Source of the DNA: Thermococcus chitonophagus
Lineage (GTDB): Archaea; Methanobacteriota_B; Thermococci; Thermococcales; Thermococcaceae
Direction of reading: 5' to 3'
Length of the DNA stretch: 64,000 bases
Assembly: GCF_002214605.1 (NCBI RefSeq)
Contig: NZ_CP015193.1
Span: 1,860,001-1,924,000 of the forward strand
Both the position numbers and the translations under genes were made by a program. Every line of letters starts with the position of its first letter. Position 1 is the first letter of the stretch. Under the pieces are notes generated by a model. That model was not told the origin of the DNA, ran no database searches, and saw only the letters and a list, made by a program, of their open reading frames with translations. Shown here piece by piece: positions 28,592 to 37,755 of this stretch.

Positions 28592-29603
28592 TGTCTCTCC
28601 TGTCTATTATGTGCTCAAGCTCCGGGCCGGTCTTTATCAACCCAACTGGAACACCAACTTTCTCCTCTATCTCCTCGATGAACTCTTTAGCCTTCCTTGG
28701 GAGCTTGTCGTAGTCCGTAACACCAAATGCCTCCTTATCGTACTTGTCGAGCATTGTAACAGCAAGCATCGTTGCCCCGTTGACCCTCGCGGAGTAGCGG
28801 GCCATCTCAAAGTCAAACCAGCCCACCCTCCTCCTTCTTCCAGTAACGGTTCCGTACTCAACCAAGCCAAGCCTATCAGCTTCCTCCATGGGCATCTCCG
28901 TTGGGAAGGGGCCGGCACCAACCCTAGTAGGGAAGCTCTTGAACACTACTATAACCTCATCAACCCTCGTCGGCCCTATTCCTACATCCGCAGCTATCGA
29001 AGAGGCAGAAACATCCTTGGAGGTCACGTACGGATAGGTTCCGTAGTATAGGCTCAGGCCAAATCCCTGGGTTCCCTCCACTAAAACCAAAGCACCCTCA
29101 TCAAGAGCATCATTCACCTCAGCAGCAACATCCGTTAAGTAGGGCTCGAGCTCTTTGATGTCCTTTGCCTGTTTAGCCTTCCTCATAACCCTATCGGCAT
29201 TTGCGGGGCCGCAACCCGAGCCCGTGGTTCCTATCTTCCCGTGGAGGTATCCATTGCTCCTGTCGAGTTCCTTGTGCTTCGGCTCGATTATTGCACAGCG
29301 GTAGTCAATGCCAACCCTCTCCTTGACGTTGAAGTCCTTGAGATGCTCAAGCTCATGGAAGAAAACCTCAGGATCTACCAAAACTCCGGCACCAACCAAA
29401 AGCCTTGCCTTCCTCTGCATAAACCCTGTGGGAAGTTGCCTTACAGCGTATTTCTTTCCGTTTATAAAAACGCTGTGTCCAGCGTTCGTTCCAACACCGC
29501 CCCTCGCTATGATTTCAGGCTCGTCATGCAGGGCGAGGTAGGCTATTATTGAACCCTTACCCTCATCTCCCCATTGACCACCAACAACTATCATGCTTGG
29601 CAT
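28584..29603 (-). CDS. purA: Adenylosuccinate synthetase
   Basis: Condenses IMP and aspartate with GTP to adenylosuccinate, the first committed step to AMP. The 339-residue protein is the short archaeal form, about 90 residues smaller than bacterial PurA. It retains the P-loop [20 protein letters not shown], the IMP-binding [26 protein letters not shown], and the [13 protein letters not shown] region. The start ATG at 29603 is preceded only by a weak site; an internal ATG four codons in is an alternative. Confidence 0.95.
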   Translation of the reverse strand: MPSMIVVGGQWGDEGKGSIIAYLALHDEPEIIARGGVGTNAGHSVFINGKKYAVRQLPTGFMQRKARLLVGAGVLVDPEVFFHELEHLKDFNVKERVGIDYRCAIIEPKHKELDRSNGYLHGKIGTTGSGCGPANADRVMRKAKQAKDIKELEPYLTDVAAEVNDALDEGALVLVEGTQGFGLSLYYGTYPYVTSKDVSASSIAADVGIGPTRVDEVIVVFKSFPTRVGAGPFPTEMPMEEADRLGLVEYGTVTGRRRRVGWFDFEMARYSARVNGATMLAVTMLDKYDKEAFGVTDYDKLPRKAKEFIEEIEEKVGVPVGLIKTGPELEHIIDRRDTI

Positions 29604-29694
29604 GGTTCTTACCCAACCCTAAGTCAATAACACCCTTAAAACGGTTGCGGATTTGACACTAACATTTAAATCTTGGGAGTGCGAGGAGTGGATA

Positions 29695-30443
29695 TGCACT
29701 ATAGGAGAGTTGAAATCTTAATGAAGAGAGCGGAAGTATTTTGGAGTGCAAGGAGAATATATGATGAAGCAGGAATATTATGATATCGTTGCTTTTAACT
29801 TTGAACAAGCAGTTCAGCTGAAGCTGAAGGCGATTCTACTTGAGTTCACAGGTGATGTCATCAAAACGCACTCCATTAGAACATTGCTTGATGCCCTTGG
29901 AGAAGTCTTAGGCAGAAGAGAGGAGGTCAGAAAGTTCATAAGGGAGCATAGGAATGACATAAAGGTGTTAGAAGATGCCTACGTTGAAACTAGGTACGAA
30001 GCAGTCATATATAGGGACTATGATGCGGAGGCAATAATGAAATCCGCAAAGTTAATACTTGACTTCGTTGAAGAACTGGTGAGGAAAATGGAGAACATTC
30101 AGAGGTGGCTAATAAGGAAGATGGGAAAGAGGTATCAGATGATAAAGAATTACCACAAGTTTCTTCCCCAGATAAAGGAGGCATGTATGGATATCTTTGG
30201 CGAGTGTGAAATTTACGTCTTTGGGAGTGTCGTCGAGGGAAAGTTTACAGCTGAGAGCGACGTTGACATTCTGATTGTTGTGGAGAGTGTTCCAGAGAGT
30301 TTAATGGAGAGAGCCAAGCTTAAGGTGGAAATAGAAGAGAGAGCAGGATTGCCGGAGGTCATCCCTTCGAATTCCACATAGTGGACAAAGAAGAATTTGA
30401 GTGGTATAAAGATGTCCTGAAGGTTAAGCTTAAGCCTGTGTGA
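29695..30443 (+). pseudogene. HEPN-MNT fusion (HEPN plus minimal nucleotidyltransferase), frameshifted
   Basis: Three frames together spell one protein. MHYRRVEILMKRAEVFW begins the HEPN domain. After a shift, EYYDIVAFNFEQAVQLKLK continues it. Further on, the MNT domain has VFGSVVEGKFTAESDVDILI, with the GS and DxD residues of nucleotidyltransferases. A second shift near 30355 is needed to reach HPFEFHIVDKEEFEWYKDVL and the stop at 30441-30443. Separate HEPN and MNT genes form a toxin-antitoxin pair in which the toxin is AMPylated; here both are in one polypeptide. A shortened product from ATG 29761 or 29764 to 30378 remains possible. Confidence 0.7.
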
Positions 30444-30543
30444 TCTGCAGATGAAAAAGGATGAAGAGAAAGAAGAGAGCCAAGCAAGTACGGGGGCATC
30501 TACAAGAGGAGAAAGATTTAGGAGCCTCAGTGAGCTGAGTCAA

Positions 30544-31566
30544 TTAAACCCGCACAATTCTATAGCCAGCCGCCTTTCTCAACCTGTTCATAACGGCCAA
30601 CCCCAGCCCCTTCTCCTCTACCCCTTCAGCCAAAACAACATCAACCCCAGCCCTGTCCATATGCCTTAAGGCCTTGAAAAGGTTCCTAGCTACGTCTTCA
30701 ACGGTGTTCCCCAGGAAGAAGAACTCGTCAGCATTATACCTCCCAGAACCAATAACTCCAACCCTCTTACCTTTCCTCTTAAACTCCGCTATTAGCTCCC
30801 TTATCTTCTCTTCGACTTTCTCTCTGGGCCCTTCAATCACTATTACCTCGGCATTGGGAGCGTAGTGCCGGTACTTCATTCCTGGGGCCTTTGCTAAGTC
30901 CACTTTCTTTCCGTAAACGGCTGGGTGAATCCTTACCTCACCAATGACCTTCTCAATTTCCTCCAGCGGTAAACCTCCAGGCCTGAGAAGCACGGGAGGC
31001 CATTCGGTTAAATCTATGACTGTCGACTCAACACCAATCCTCGTTTCGCCACCATCTATTATACACTCTATCTTCCCGTAAAAGTCATCTACAACATGCT
31101 CAGCGGAAGTGGGACTTGGCTTACCGCTTATGTTTGCTGAAGGAGCAGCTATCGGCCTTTCGCTCAGCTCTATGAGCTTTAAGGCTATTTCATGGGCAGG
31201 CATCCTTATGGCCACGGTATCGAGGCCACCAGTCGTTACTTTTGGAACTACCTCCCTCCTAGGAAGGACAATCGTTAAGGGGCCCGGCCAGAACTTCTTT
31301 GCCAGCATCTCAGCTTCTTCGGGAACCTCTCTAGCTAGCTCATGCACCTGGGAGAAGTCCGCTATATGGACTATCAGGGGATTATCGGCAGGCCTTCCCT
31401 TGGCCTCGAATATCCTCTTCACTGCCCTCTCATTTAGGGCATCAGCGCCTAGCCCATAGACTGTCTCGGTGGGAAATGCTACAAGCTTCCCCTCCCTTAT
31501 TAGTCTTGCAGCTACCTTGAGCTTCCTCTCGTCGATTTTATCCTTCATGTTTATGATGATCGTCAT
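30544..31566 (-). CDS. Threonylcarbamoyl-AMP synthase (Sua5 type)
   Basis: Makes threonylcarbamoyl-adenylate from Thr, bicarbonate and ATP for tRNA t6A37. The 340-residue protein has an N-terminal YrdC domain (GKLVAFPTETVYGLGADA, FEAKGRPADNPLIVH, WPGPLT, PSANISGKPSPT) and the extra C-terminal Sua5 domain beginning APGMKYRHYAPNA. The ATG at 31566 overlaps the preceding glycosyltransferase stop (ATGA). It is the last gene of an operon that also encodes another A37 tRNA enzyme, the TrmO-like protein. Bud32, for the same pathway, is at 20469. Confidence 0.93.
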   Translation of the reverse strand: MTIIINMKDKIDERKLKVAARLIREGKLVAFPTETVYGLGADALNERAVKRIFEAKGRPADNPLIVHIADFSQVHELAREVPEEAEMLAKKFWPGPLTIVLPRREVVPKVTTGGLDTVAIRMPAHEIALKLIELSERPIAAPSANISGKPSPTSAEHVVDDFYGKIECIIDGGETRIGVESTVIDLTEWPPVLLRPGGLPLEEIEKVIGEVRIHPAVYGKKVDLAKAPGMKYRHYAPNAEVIVIEGPREKVEEKIRELIAEFKRKGKRVGVIGSGRYNADEFFFLGNTVEDVARNLFKALRHMDRAGVDVVLAEGVEEKGLGLAVMNRLRKAAGYRIVRV

Positions 31567-32549
31567 CTCACCACCTCCTCGTAAACCTTCTCGACTTCTC
31601 TACACGCCCTCTCAAGTGAATAAAAGGTAGAAATCCTCTTTCCAATCGTGCCCCTTTTAACTCCCTCCTTCCCCTCAAGTAGCTTACTTAAAAACTCAAC
31701 TGCCTCCTCTAGGGTACTAAAGAGGTAACCGTTTTTACCGTGCCTTATCAACTCCCTTATCCCACCAACAGCTCTCCCCAAGACGGGAATGCCAAAGGAG
31801 TTTGCCTCGAGAATTACAAGGCCGAAGCCTTCCCTTCTTGAGGGGAGAACTAAGATCTTTGCCCTGCTCAAAACTTCCTCAGCCCTGACATACCCCAGGA
31901 ACCTCACATTCTCTGGGGCCTTGATCCTGGATCCCTCACCGGCAATTATGAACTCTTCATTGGGGAAGTGCTCTGCGAGCCTTATGAAGTCATTTACACC
32001 TTTATACTTAGCAATCCTACCTAGGAACACGATCGCCTTTCCCTCGGATCTTCCGCTGAGGGTCGTCCAGTTGGGAACAACCTTAACTTCCCTCGCACCT
32101 AGAGCTAGGGCCTTCTTAGCCAAGTAGTGGCTAACGGCTATCACTCTATCGGCCTTGATCAGGGACTCCTTGACGAAGTACCTGCCCAACGGAAGCTTGG
32201 ACATGAACTCAAGATCGCTTCCATGAGCTGTAATCACCACCGGCCTGACGCCAGAGAGGATAGCGGAGTAGCTTGTGGTTCCCACGTAGTGTGCATGAAT
32301 TACGTCGTAGGCATTCTTTTCGTGTAGCCTCCTTATAACCTTCGAGGCCAGCAAAACAAAGGATACCCCCCTAAGCCCAAAGACGTTGGGGACTTTGACC
32401 GAGTAGACTTCTTCCTCACTAACGTTAACCGTCCCATATGTTAGAACGTGAACCTCATGCCTCTCCCTAAGGCACTCAACTAATTCCTTGACGTGCCTCG
32501 CAACACCTCCCCTGTGGGGGGGATAGTGGCCCACCATCAGGATTTTCAC
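31563..32549 (-). CDS. GT4-family (GT-B fold) glycosyltransferase
   Basis: The 328-residue protein starts VKILMVGHYPPHRGGVARHV, typical of GT4 enzymes, with VIHAHYVGTTSYSAIL, HGSDLEFMSKLP, the donor-binding VFLGRIAKYKGVNDFI and the late EGFGLVILEANSFGIPVLG (E-x7-E). It uses an NDP-sugar on an unknown acceptor. I chose GTG 32549 because GAGGTG precedes it; it overlaps the TrmO-like stop as GTGA. It is co-transcribed with tRNA-modification genes, possibly only a shared operon. Confidence 0.85.
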   Translation of the reverse strand: MKILMVGHYPPHRGGVARHVKELVECLRERHEVHVLTYGTVNVSEEEVYSVKVPNVFGLRGVSFVLLASKVIRRLHEKNAYDVIHAHYVGTTSYSAILSGVRPVVITAHGSDLEFMSKLPLGRYFVKESLIKADRVIAVSHYLAKKALALGAREVKVVPNWTTLSGRSEGKAIVFLGRIAKYKGVNDFIRLAEHFPNEEFIIAGEGSRIKAPENVRFLGYVRAEEVLSRAKILVLPSRREGFGLVILEANSFGIPVLGRAVGGIRELIRHGKNGYLFSTLEEAVEFLSKLLEGKEGVKRGTIGKRISTFYSLERACREVEKVYEEVVR

Positions 32550-33172
32550 TCCAGGCACCTCAGCTTGTCCTTGATCTCAACGGGTAGTTCCTCATAAATG
32601 TCTTGGAGAGCCCTAATTAACCTGCATAATTCCTCAGCTGAAAGAACGGTAGTTTTGGGGCCGAGCTCAACTATCAAAGCCTCAAACTCCTCCGGTGATA
32701 CCTCCTCAAGCTCGTCTAGATGCTCTGATTTCCTAGGAATCAAGTTTATCTCCCCTACCTGAAGGCCCCTGCTTATGTCAACCTCCCTCTCCTCGACCTC
32801 ACTCGGACAGTCAAGCCTCTCGACGAATATCCTTATATCGAGGACGGGGGTTCCGTCATAAGCATCGACCCAGGAAATGTAAAGCCTATTCCCCTCAATC
32901 CTCTCTATTCTAACCGTGTATAGTGCAAAGGGATTTGGCCTCAATGGGGAGCGAGTGGCAAAGACCCCGGTTAGGGGGTTCTTCGGGTTACCGTACGGAT
33001 GAACCTTCAATATCTTCCTCTTCTCTGGATTGTCGCTTTCGTGAAGCCACGCCACTACCTTTATCCAGTCCCCCTCCCTTAATCCATCCACCGCCTCCAA
33101 GAACTCGGGGAGTATCTCGATGAACACTTCACTTTCCTTTCTAATGTACCCTATTGGATAGACTGTGAACAA
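32546..33172 (-). CDS. TrmO-like tRNA (N6-threonylcarbamoyladenosine37-N6)-methyltransferase
   Basis: Homology to the TsaA/TrmO family (UPF0066) is clear in FTVYPIGYIRKES, GVFATRSPLRPNPFALYTV and LYISWVDAYDGTPVLDI. Enzymes of this family methylate t6A37 using SAM bound between beta-barrel subunits. The archaeal protein has an extra C-terminal helical part (about 60 residues, EEFEALIVELGPKT). TTG 33172 with GGAGGTGG upstream fits the family N-terminus; a GTG at 33187 is an alternative. Its operon partner Sua5 makes the t6A substrate. Confidence 0.82.
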   Translation of the reverse strand: MFTVYPIGYIRKESEVFIEILPEFLEAVDGLREGDWIKVVAWLHESDNPEKRKILKVHPYGNPKNPLTGVFATRSPLRPNPFALYTVRIERIEGNRLYISWVDAYDGTPVLDIRIFVERLDCPSEVEEREVDISRGLQVGEINLIPRKSEHLDELEEVSPEEFEALIVELGPKTTVLSAEELCRLIRALQDIYEELPVEIKDKLRCLE

Positions 33173-33173
33173 G

Positions 33174-33926
33174 CTACCACCTCCCAACTATGAAGCCCTT
33201 GTTTAACTTTTTCGAGAAACAGATGATCTTTTCAACCTCAACGAAGGGGCCTGACCTGGGTCCAAGCTCGTAAACCTCAACATCATCAGAGAGCGAATAG
33301 GAGAGAGCTCCTTCAAGGATCCTGGGAAGGGAGTCTATGATCTTAACGTAGCCGTCCCTACATTGAAGTGGCCCCTTTAAGTAGCCCAGGAAAAGCTCCC
33401 ACTTCATGAGCTCTCCAGCTATCCTCCAAGGAGCCCCTGTCTTCTCAAGGATTCTCCTAGCCGAGGATACAAGATAGGGGAAAAGCCTGTCCTGAGGGCT
33501 TATGTCGGCACCTAAATTGAAGAGGGGATCTCTAAAATTCTCATACTTTGGAGATTTAGTTGCTAAAAAGAGGTAAGGCTTAACTATCCTGTTGCTCCAG
33601 ATGAGTATTTCCCTTGGCCGGCCAAATCTTCTATCAAGGGAAAAACCCCTCGTAGGGTTAAGATTCTTGAGCAGGTTCAACTGCAGAAGACCCGCTCCCA
33701 GGAAGAGATTCCTATCCCTTAAAAACTCCAAAACACTCAAAAACTCCTCATAGGCCTTCTCAACTTTTTCATCTTCCTCATTGGAGAAGAAGATTAGGGA
33801 TGCATCGGCCAAGCTCTTTATAACGTTGGACTGAAGCAGAAGGAGAGAGTACTCACTAACATCCCCTTCCCTTATCTCCCTAAATGTATCGATTGCCTGC
33901 TTTAAGAAGTGCTTTCCGAGATCCAT
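33174..33926 (-). CDS. Uncharacterised protein, first gene of the TrmO/GT4/Sua5 operon
   Basis: No family recognised. The 250-residue protein is mostly helical in its first half (KHFLKQAIDTFREIREGDVS, a four-helix-like segment), then has NPTRGFSLDRRFGRPREILI and a C-terminal alpha/beta part ending SKKLNKGFIVGRW. No signal peptide or membrane segment is seen. ATG 33926 has no Shine-Dalgarno, so it is perhaps leaderless. It is tightly packed with the TrmO-like gene, which suggests shared expression but not a shared function. Confidence 0.65.
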   Translation of the reverse strand: MDLGKHFLKQAIDTFREIREGDVSEYSLLLLQSNVIKSLADASLIFFSNEEDEKVEKAYEEFLSVLEFLRDRNLFLGAGLLQLNLLKNLNPTRGFSLDRRFGRPREILIWSNRIVKPYLFLATKSPKYENFRDPLFNLGADISPQDRLFPYLVSSARRILEKTGAPWRIAGELMKWELFLGYLKGPLQCRDGYVKIIDSLPRILEGALSYSLSDDVEVYELGPRSGPFVEVEKIICFSKKLNKGFIVGRW

Positions 33927-33962
33927 CAAATGTTAATAAGAAAAGGGGGATAAGAACTTTCC

Positions 33963-35282
33963 TCAGATGAAGAAGTACCTCTCAAGCTCCCACTCGGTGA
34001 CCCTCTTGGTGTCCTTCGGAAGGTGCTTGCTCTCAAGGTAATCCAAGTACTCCTCCCATTCTGCCTTCTTGTACTCGATGAAGTTCCTGTAAGCTCCTCC
34101 TAGGGCCTCCTTGACAACCTTGTCCTTCTCAAGCTCCCCAAGGGCCTCTCCTAGGCTGCTTGGCAAGGTGTCAATTCCAAGCTGGGCCCTCTTCTCGTCG
34201 CTCATCTCGTAAACGTTCTCCTCAACATAGGCGAATGGATCAATCTTGTTCTTGATTCCGTCAAGTCCCGCCTTCAGGATTGCTGCAAATGCAAAGTAGG
34301 GGTTGGCACTTGGGTCTGGGCACCTGTACTCAATCCTTGCTCCGTTGCCCCAGAATGCCGGAACCCTAATGAGGGCACTCCTGTTCCTGTAGCCCCAGCT
34401 TATGTACACTGGGGCCTCATAACCTGGGACGAGCCTCTTGTAGCTGTTCACGGTTGGGTTCGTGATGGCGGTTAGTGCTTTGGCGTGCTTCAGTATTCCG
34501 CCGATGAAGTGGAGGGCAGTTTCACTTAATCCCTCCTCTCCCTTGAATGCATTCTCTCCATCCTTCCAGAGGCTTATGTGGAGATGCATTCCATTGCCAG
34601 GCATTCCGTAGATCGGCTTTGGCATGAACGTGGCGTATAGCCCGTGCATTTCCGCAACAGCCTTAACAACGTACTTGAAGCTTATGATGTTGTCTGCAGT
34701 CTTCAAGGCTTCATCGTACTTGAAGTCGATCTCGTGTTGGGCTTTTCCAACCTCATGGTGGAGTACTTCCGGAGTAAGACCGAAGGCTGGCATGTACTCG
34801 GCTATCTCCCTCTTTATCTCCTTCGCCTTGTCTAGGGTTAAGATGTCAAAGTACCCTCCAACGTCCGGAATTTCAAGTTCCCATGTACCGTTCTTCTTGA
34901 AGAGGTAGAACTCGGGCTCAGGGCCTATGTATGCCTTAAAGCCCTCCTTGGCAAGCTCATCTAAGACGTTCTTGAGGACGCCCCTAGGATCTGCAGGGTA
35001 GGGCTTGTCGTCCTTGTAGATGTAACCGTATACCCTAGCGACGTTGTCCCATGGAACCTCAACGTAGGTGTTTGGGTCTGCCTTGAATATTAGATCGCTG
35101 TCCTCAATACCCTGGAACCCTGGGATTGAAGACCCATCGAAGGATATTCCGGTTTCTACTGCCTCTTCAAGCCTGCTAATTGGCACTTCCATCCCCTTAG
35201 GCACTCCGTTTATGTCGACAAATATCAACTGTACAAACTTGGGCTTCCTCTCAAACTTGTTCATGGCAGCACTAACGTTCAT
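33963..35282 (-). CDS. glnA: Glutamine synthetase type I
   Basis: Makes glutamine from glutamate, ammonia and ATP. The 439 residues fit the GSI-alpha type of archaea, which lacks the adenylylation control of longer enzymes. Signature regions are FVDINGVPKGMEVP, FDGSSIPGFQ, GPEPEFYLF, NGMHLHIS, NPTVNSYKRLVPGYEAP and RCPDPSANPYFAFAAILKA. The ATG at 35282 follows GGAGGTGAAATAA. The leader of about 100 bases contains a TATA box and repeated GTGAAC elements (next entry). Confidence 0.95.
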   Translation of the reverse strand: MNVSAAMNKFERKPKFVQLIFVDINGVPKGMEVPISRLEEAVETGISFDGSSIPGFQGIEDSDLIFKADPNTYVEVPWDNVARVYGYIYKDDKPYPADPRGVLKNVLDELAKEGFKAYIGPEPEFYLFKKNGTWELEIPDVGGYFDILTLDKAKEIKREIAEYMPAFGLTPEVLHHEVGKAQHEIDFKYDEALKTADNIISFKYVVKAVAEMHGLYATFMPKPIYGMPGNGMHLHISLWKDGENAFKGEEGLSETALHFIGGILKHAKALTAITNPTVNSYKRLVPGYEAPVYISWGYRNRSALIRVPAFWGNGARIEYRCPDPSANPYFAFAAILKAGLDGIKNKIDPFAYVEENVYEMSDEKRAQLGIDTLPSSLGEALGELEKDKVVKEALGGAYRNFIEYKKAEWEEYLDYLESKHLPKDTKRVTEWELERYFFI

Positions 35283-35330
35283 TTATTTCACCTCCCCTCT
35301 GAATATCTATCTAATTTTCACCTGCACTCA

Positions 35331-35368
35331 GTGAACGTTTATCCAATATAAGGTTTTAGTCGTGAACA
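35331..35368 (-). promoter_or_regulatory. glnA promoter with flanking direct repeats
   Basis: On the minus strand CCTTATATTGG (35343-35353) is a good TATA box about 60 bases before glnA. Direct repeats TGTTCAC (35362-35368) and CGTTCAC (35331-35337) flank it, 31 bases or three helical turns apart. A nitrogen-responsive regulator could bind both; none is identified. Confidence 0.5.
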
Positions 35369-35434
35369 TTAAACAATAGACAAAATGTGCACGTTGAGAT
35401 TGCACTATACAAGAAGATGTTCAAAATAGGCTGT

Positions 35435-35710
35435 TTAATGTCCAAATATTGACGAGTATATGATGAAAATTCCAGCGAGAAAAAGGGAGATGTAGGCAAG
35501 TAAACTTAGCTTGTAAATTCGAGAATTCCAGAAATGCTCCCGAACTATAAGGCCAACTATCATGAGCATTAGACCATATAAAGTTGAAAATATACCCACG
35601 GCCAGCTTAAGATTAACCCTCATGAGTAGGAGGATTCCAAAGACAGCCCCCGCAAATATCGTCACATGAGGAATCGTGAATGCATAATACCTCAATAGAG
35701 TTTTATCCAT
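35435..35710 (-). CDS. Small membrane protein
   Basis: The 91-residue protein has three hydrophobic segments (about residues 15-32, 37-56 and 68-88) and the short basic stretch REHFWNSRIYKLS between the second and third. No family is recognised. The start lies 3 bases from the stop of the DUF61 gene, so they are co-transcribed. It precedes the glnA promoter region in the same direction but is not obviously related. Confidence 0.65.
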   Translation of the reverse strand: MDKTLLRYYAFTIPHVTIFAGAVFGILLLMRVNLKLAVGIFSTLYGLMLMIVGLIVREHFWNSRIYKLSLLAYISLFLAGIFIIYSSIFGH

Positions 35711-35713
35711 AGG

Positions 35714-36124
35714 CTACCACTCCACTATGAATGCATGAACAGTCGTTGTGGGGAGTTTCCTCCTTATCCTTGGGAGATAATACCTAGGAAGTCTCAGCAC
35801 TGTTCCTTCCTCATACCCCTCTTCCATCCCAAGTACCCTCTTTATTACTCTAACCTCAACTCTTCCCCTAACTATAAAGCTCCCCCTGTCAACTGTACTT
35901 ATCTCAAGCACTATTGGTAGCTTAAGCTTTTCAGCATCTTCCTCATCTAGAATCGACCTTAGAAACATGAGCTCGTCCCGCTTAAAGTAGTGATAGCTAC
36001 CGTCTCTCAGCTGTATCCTAGGATCGTCCATTGAAATAAGCCTCAAAAGACTTTCTCTTCTCCTGGGTAAGTGGGAGTTAATTCTCGCTATCTCGAACTC
36101 AATTATCTTCTCAACTCTCTCCAT
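35714..36124 (-). CDS. UPF0216 (DUF61) family protein
   Basis: The 136-residue cytoplasmic protein matches the archaeal DUF61 family through INSHLPRRRESLLRLI, DGSYHYFKRDELMFL, and the C-terminal LPRYYLPRIRRKLPTTTVHA. Function is unknown for the whole family. It sits 3 bases downstream of the exported 520-residue protein gene and upstream of the small membrane protein gene. Confidence 0.8.
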   Translation of the reverse strand: MERVEKIIEFEIARINSHLPRRRESLLRLISMDDPRIQLRDGSYHYFKRDELMFLRSILDEEDAEKLKLPIVLEISTVDRGSFIVRGRVEVRVIKRVLGMEEGYEEGTVLRLPRYYLPRIRRKLPTTTVHAFIVEW

Positions 36125-36127
36125 GTT

Positions 36128-37687
36128 TCACTTCCTCCCCAGTGGAGATTTTCTCTTTGGCTTTTTCCTTTTTCTCCTCTTTCTCTTTGGATCATTGAAC
36201 CAGCTGTATCCAGCCACAGCACCTATTACAACGACTATAACCAACACTACTATGATGCTCTTCTTAGAAGACGATGCCACAGCTGCCATGGAAGTCGAAG
36301 TTGTTGTATTGGCATATGTCACTAGGGTCTCCGAGGTAGTCGTTTTTTCAGAGGAAGTGGAGCTAACCGAACTCGAAGTTGTCGGTTGAAGTATTGACCC
36401 AATACCCTTGACTTCAACCTCCCTTCCTAGAACATCTAAGATAATAAAGTACCTGAAGTTCCCTCTCTTCGAAAGGTTTACCTGGAAATTGAACTCACCG
36501 GGAGGTAGCATAAGCGTTTCAACTCCCTTAACAACTGATCCATCGCTCCAAATTATACGATACTCGAGAGTTCCAGATAATGAAATTGTATTCGGGTTCG
36601 TAATAACTACGGTTAGTACTTTACCATTTGCTGAGGCATTGAGAGTAGGAAACCCTACAACGAGGTAGCTTCCAGAGGACTCCCCTACCTTCAGCCCTTT
36701 GTATAAAACGCTAACAGTGATATCATGCCTTCCGGGTTTTTCAGTGGGAAGTCTAAGCTTTAGAATGTTAGATCCAGGGGCCACATCATATGTCGTTGAA
36801 TTTGAGAAGGAGAAATCTGGGGCATAAACTCTCAACTGCACTTCAACCGTAGAATATCTGTCCGAAGAAACTACTAAGTATGCAAAATTTTCCTCCCCTT
36901 GAAGGACATTGGTACTTTCTATCGACATATTAACGAGGGAAATACCAATCTCAACCCAGTACTGCTTAGAATACTCATACACCCCCCTCTCATATGATAT
37001 TTCGTATTTTAACTCATAGACACCGGGAGGCAGGGGATCTGGAATTTTTATCTCGAATCTAATAACATTGTCCCCAGGTTCTATTTTTTGCGTAGCGACT
37101 CTCGAGACCACTACTTTGCCAGTCTGAGACAGCAACTGAGCCTTAGCGGTGACATTTATTGGGACGCTTGCCAGATTTCTAACATGAGAGTACACAACAA
37201 TTGTGTCACCTGTTAAAGCGACTTTTGAATTTGGCTTCTCTTTTATGAAAGACATTGCTTCATAAAATACCAGAGGCCTACTCTTTACTTCCACGGGAAC
37301 ATACGCAGAGATAAGATAGAGTTGCCCAGTCTCAGTAAATCCCCACATGAACAGGTACAGTGTGTAATCTCCGGGTTCAACATTCTTGTCTACGTAGAGG
37401 GAGTATCTAATCGGCTTCTTTTCATCGGGAGACCAGAATCTTATTATCATATCTTGAAACTCTATGTCAAATCCTTCAACTTCATTTCCAGCGCTGTCAA
37501 AAAACTTAACCTGCTTTATTGAAACATATGAAAACTTTACCTTAAGACTATTAACTAGGTAAAACTCCCCCGAAGTAGTGGAGCCAGTAAGCCCTATAAC
37601 TTCTCCTTCACACTTAAATTGGCCAAATTGTGCACTTACGAAAGGCATTAAAATAAGAATGATAAGTATGAGCAGAGCCCTCCTCAT
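36128..37687 (-). CDS. Exported surface protein with Ig-like repeats, Thr/Ser stalk and membrane anchor
   Basis: From ATG 37687 (GGAGGGGAAGTG upstream), the 519-residue protein has a signal peptide (LLILIILILMPFVSA) and about four beta-rich domains with the recurrent pattern PGxYxLxxxV (for example EPGDYTLYLFMWG and LPPGVYELKYEISY). A Thr/Ser-rich stalk (TSSSVSSTSSEKTTTSET) precedes a membrane helix (SIIVVLVIVVVIGAVAGY) and a very basic cytoplasmic tail (KRKRRKRKKPKRKSP). The layout is of an archaeal cell-surface protein. The partner and role are unknown. Confidence 0.75.
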   Translation of the reverse strand: MRRALLILIILILMPFVSAQFGQFKCEGEVIGLTGSTTSGEFYLVNSLKVKFSYVSIKQVKFFDSAGNEVEGFDIEFQDMIIRFWSPDEKKPIRYSLYVDKNVEPGDYTLYLFMWGFTETGQLYLISAYVPVEVKSRPLVFYEAMSFIKEKPNSKVALTGDTIVVYSHVRNLASVPINVTAKAQLLSQTGKVVVSRVATQKIEPGDNVIRFEIKIPDPLPPGVYELKYEISYERGVYEYSKQYWVEIGISLVNMSIESTNVLQGEENFAYLVVSSDRYSTVEVQLRVYAPDFSFSNSTTYDVAPGSNILKLRLPTEKPGRHDITVSVLYKGLKVGESSGSYLVVGFPTLNASANGKVLTVVITNPNTISLSGTLEYRIIWSDGSVVKGVETLMLPPGEFNFQVNLSKRGNFRYFIILDVLGREVEVKGIGSILQPTTSSSVSSTSSEKTTTSETLVTYANTTTSTSMAAVASSSKKSIIVVLVIVVVIGAVAGYSWFNDPKRKRRKRKKPKRKSPLGRK

Positions 37688-37755
37688 CACTTCCCCTCCA
37701 GATTCATATCTCAGAGATTTAGGCTAAAATAGTTTATGGACAAGAGGCGAGGAGA

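Noticed and set aside
30443-30543. Possible box C/D sRNA (GATGAAG ... CTGA)
   Set aside because: Boxes are degenerate and their spacing does not fit 10-13 base guides.
30451-30669. 72-residue open frame after the HEPN-MNT remnant
   Set aside because: Low-complexity start and its second half is antisense to Sua5; no plausible protein features.
35331-35368. glnA repeats as a CRISPR or IS end
   Set aside because: Only two short GTGAAC copies flanking a TATA box; a promoter element explains them better.
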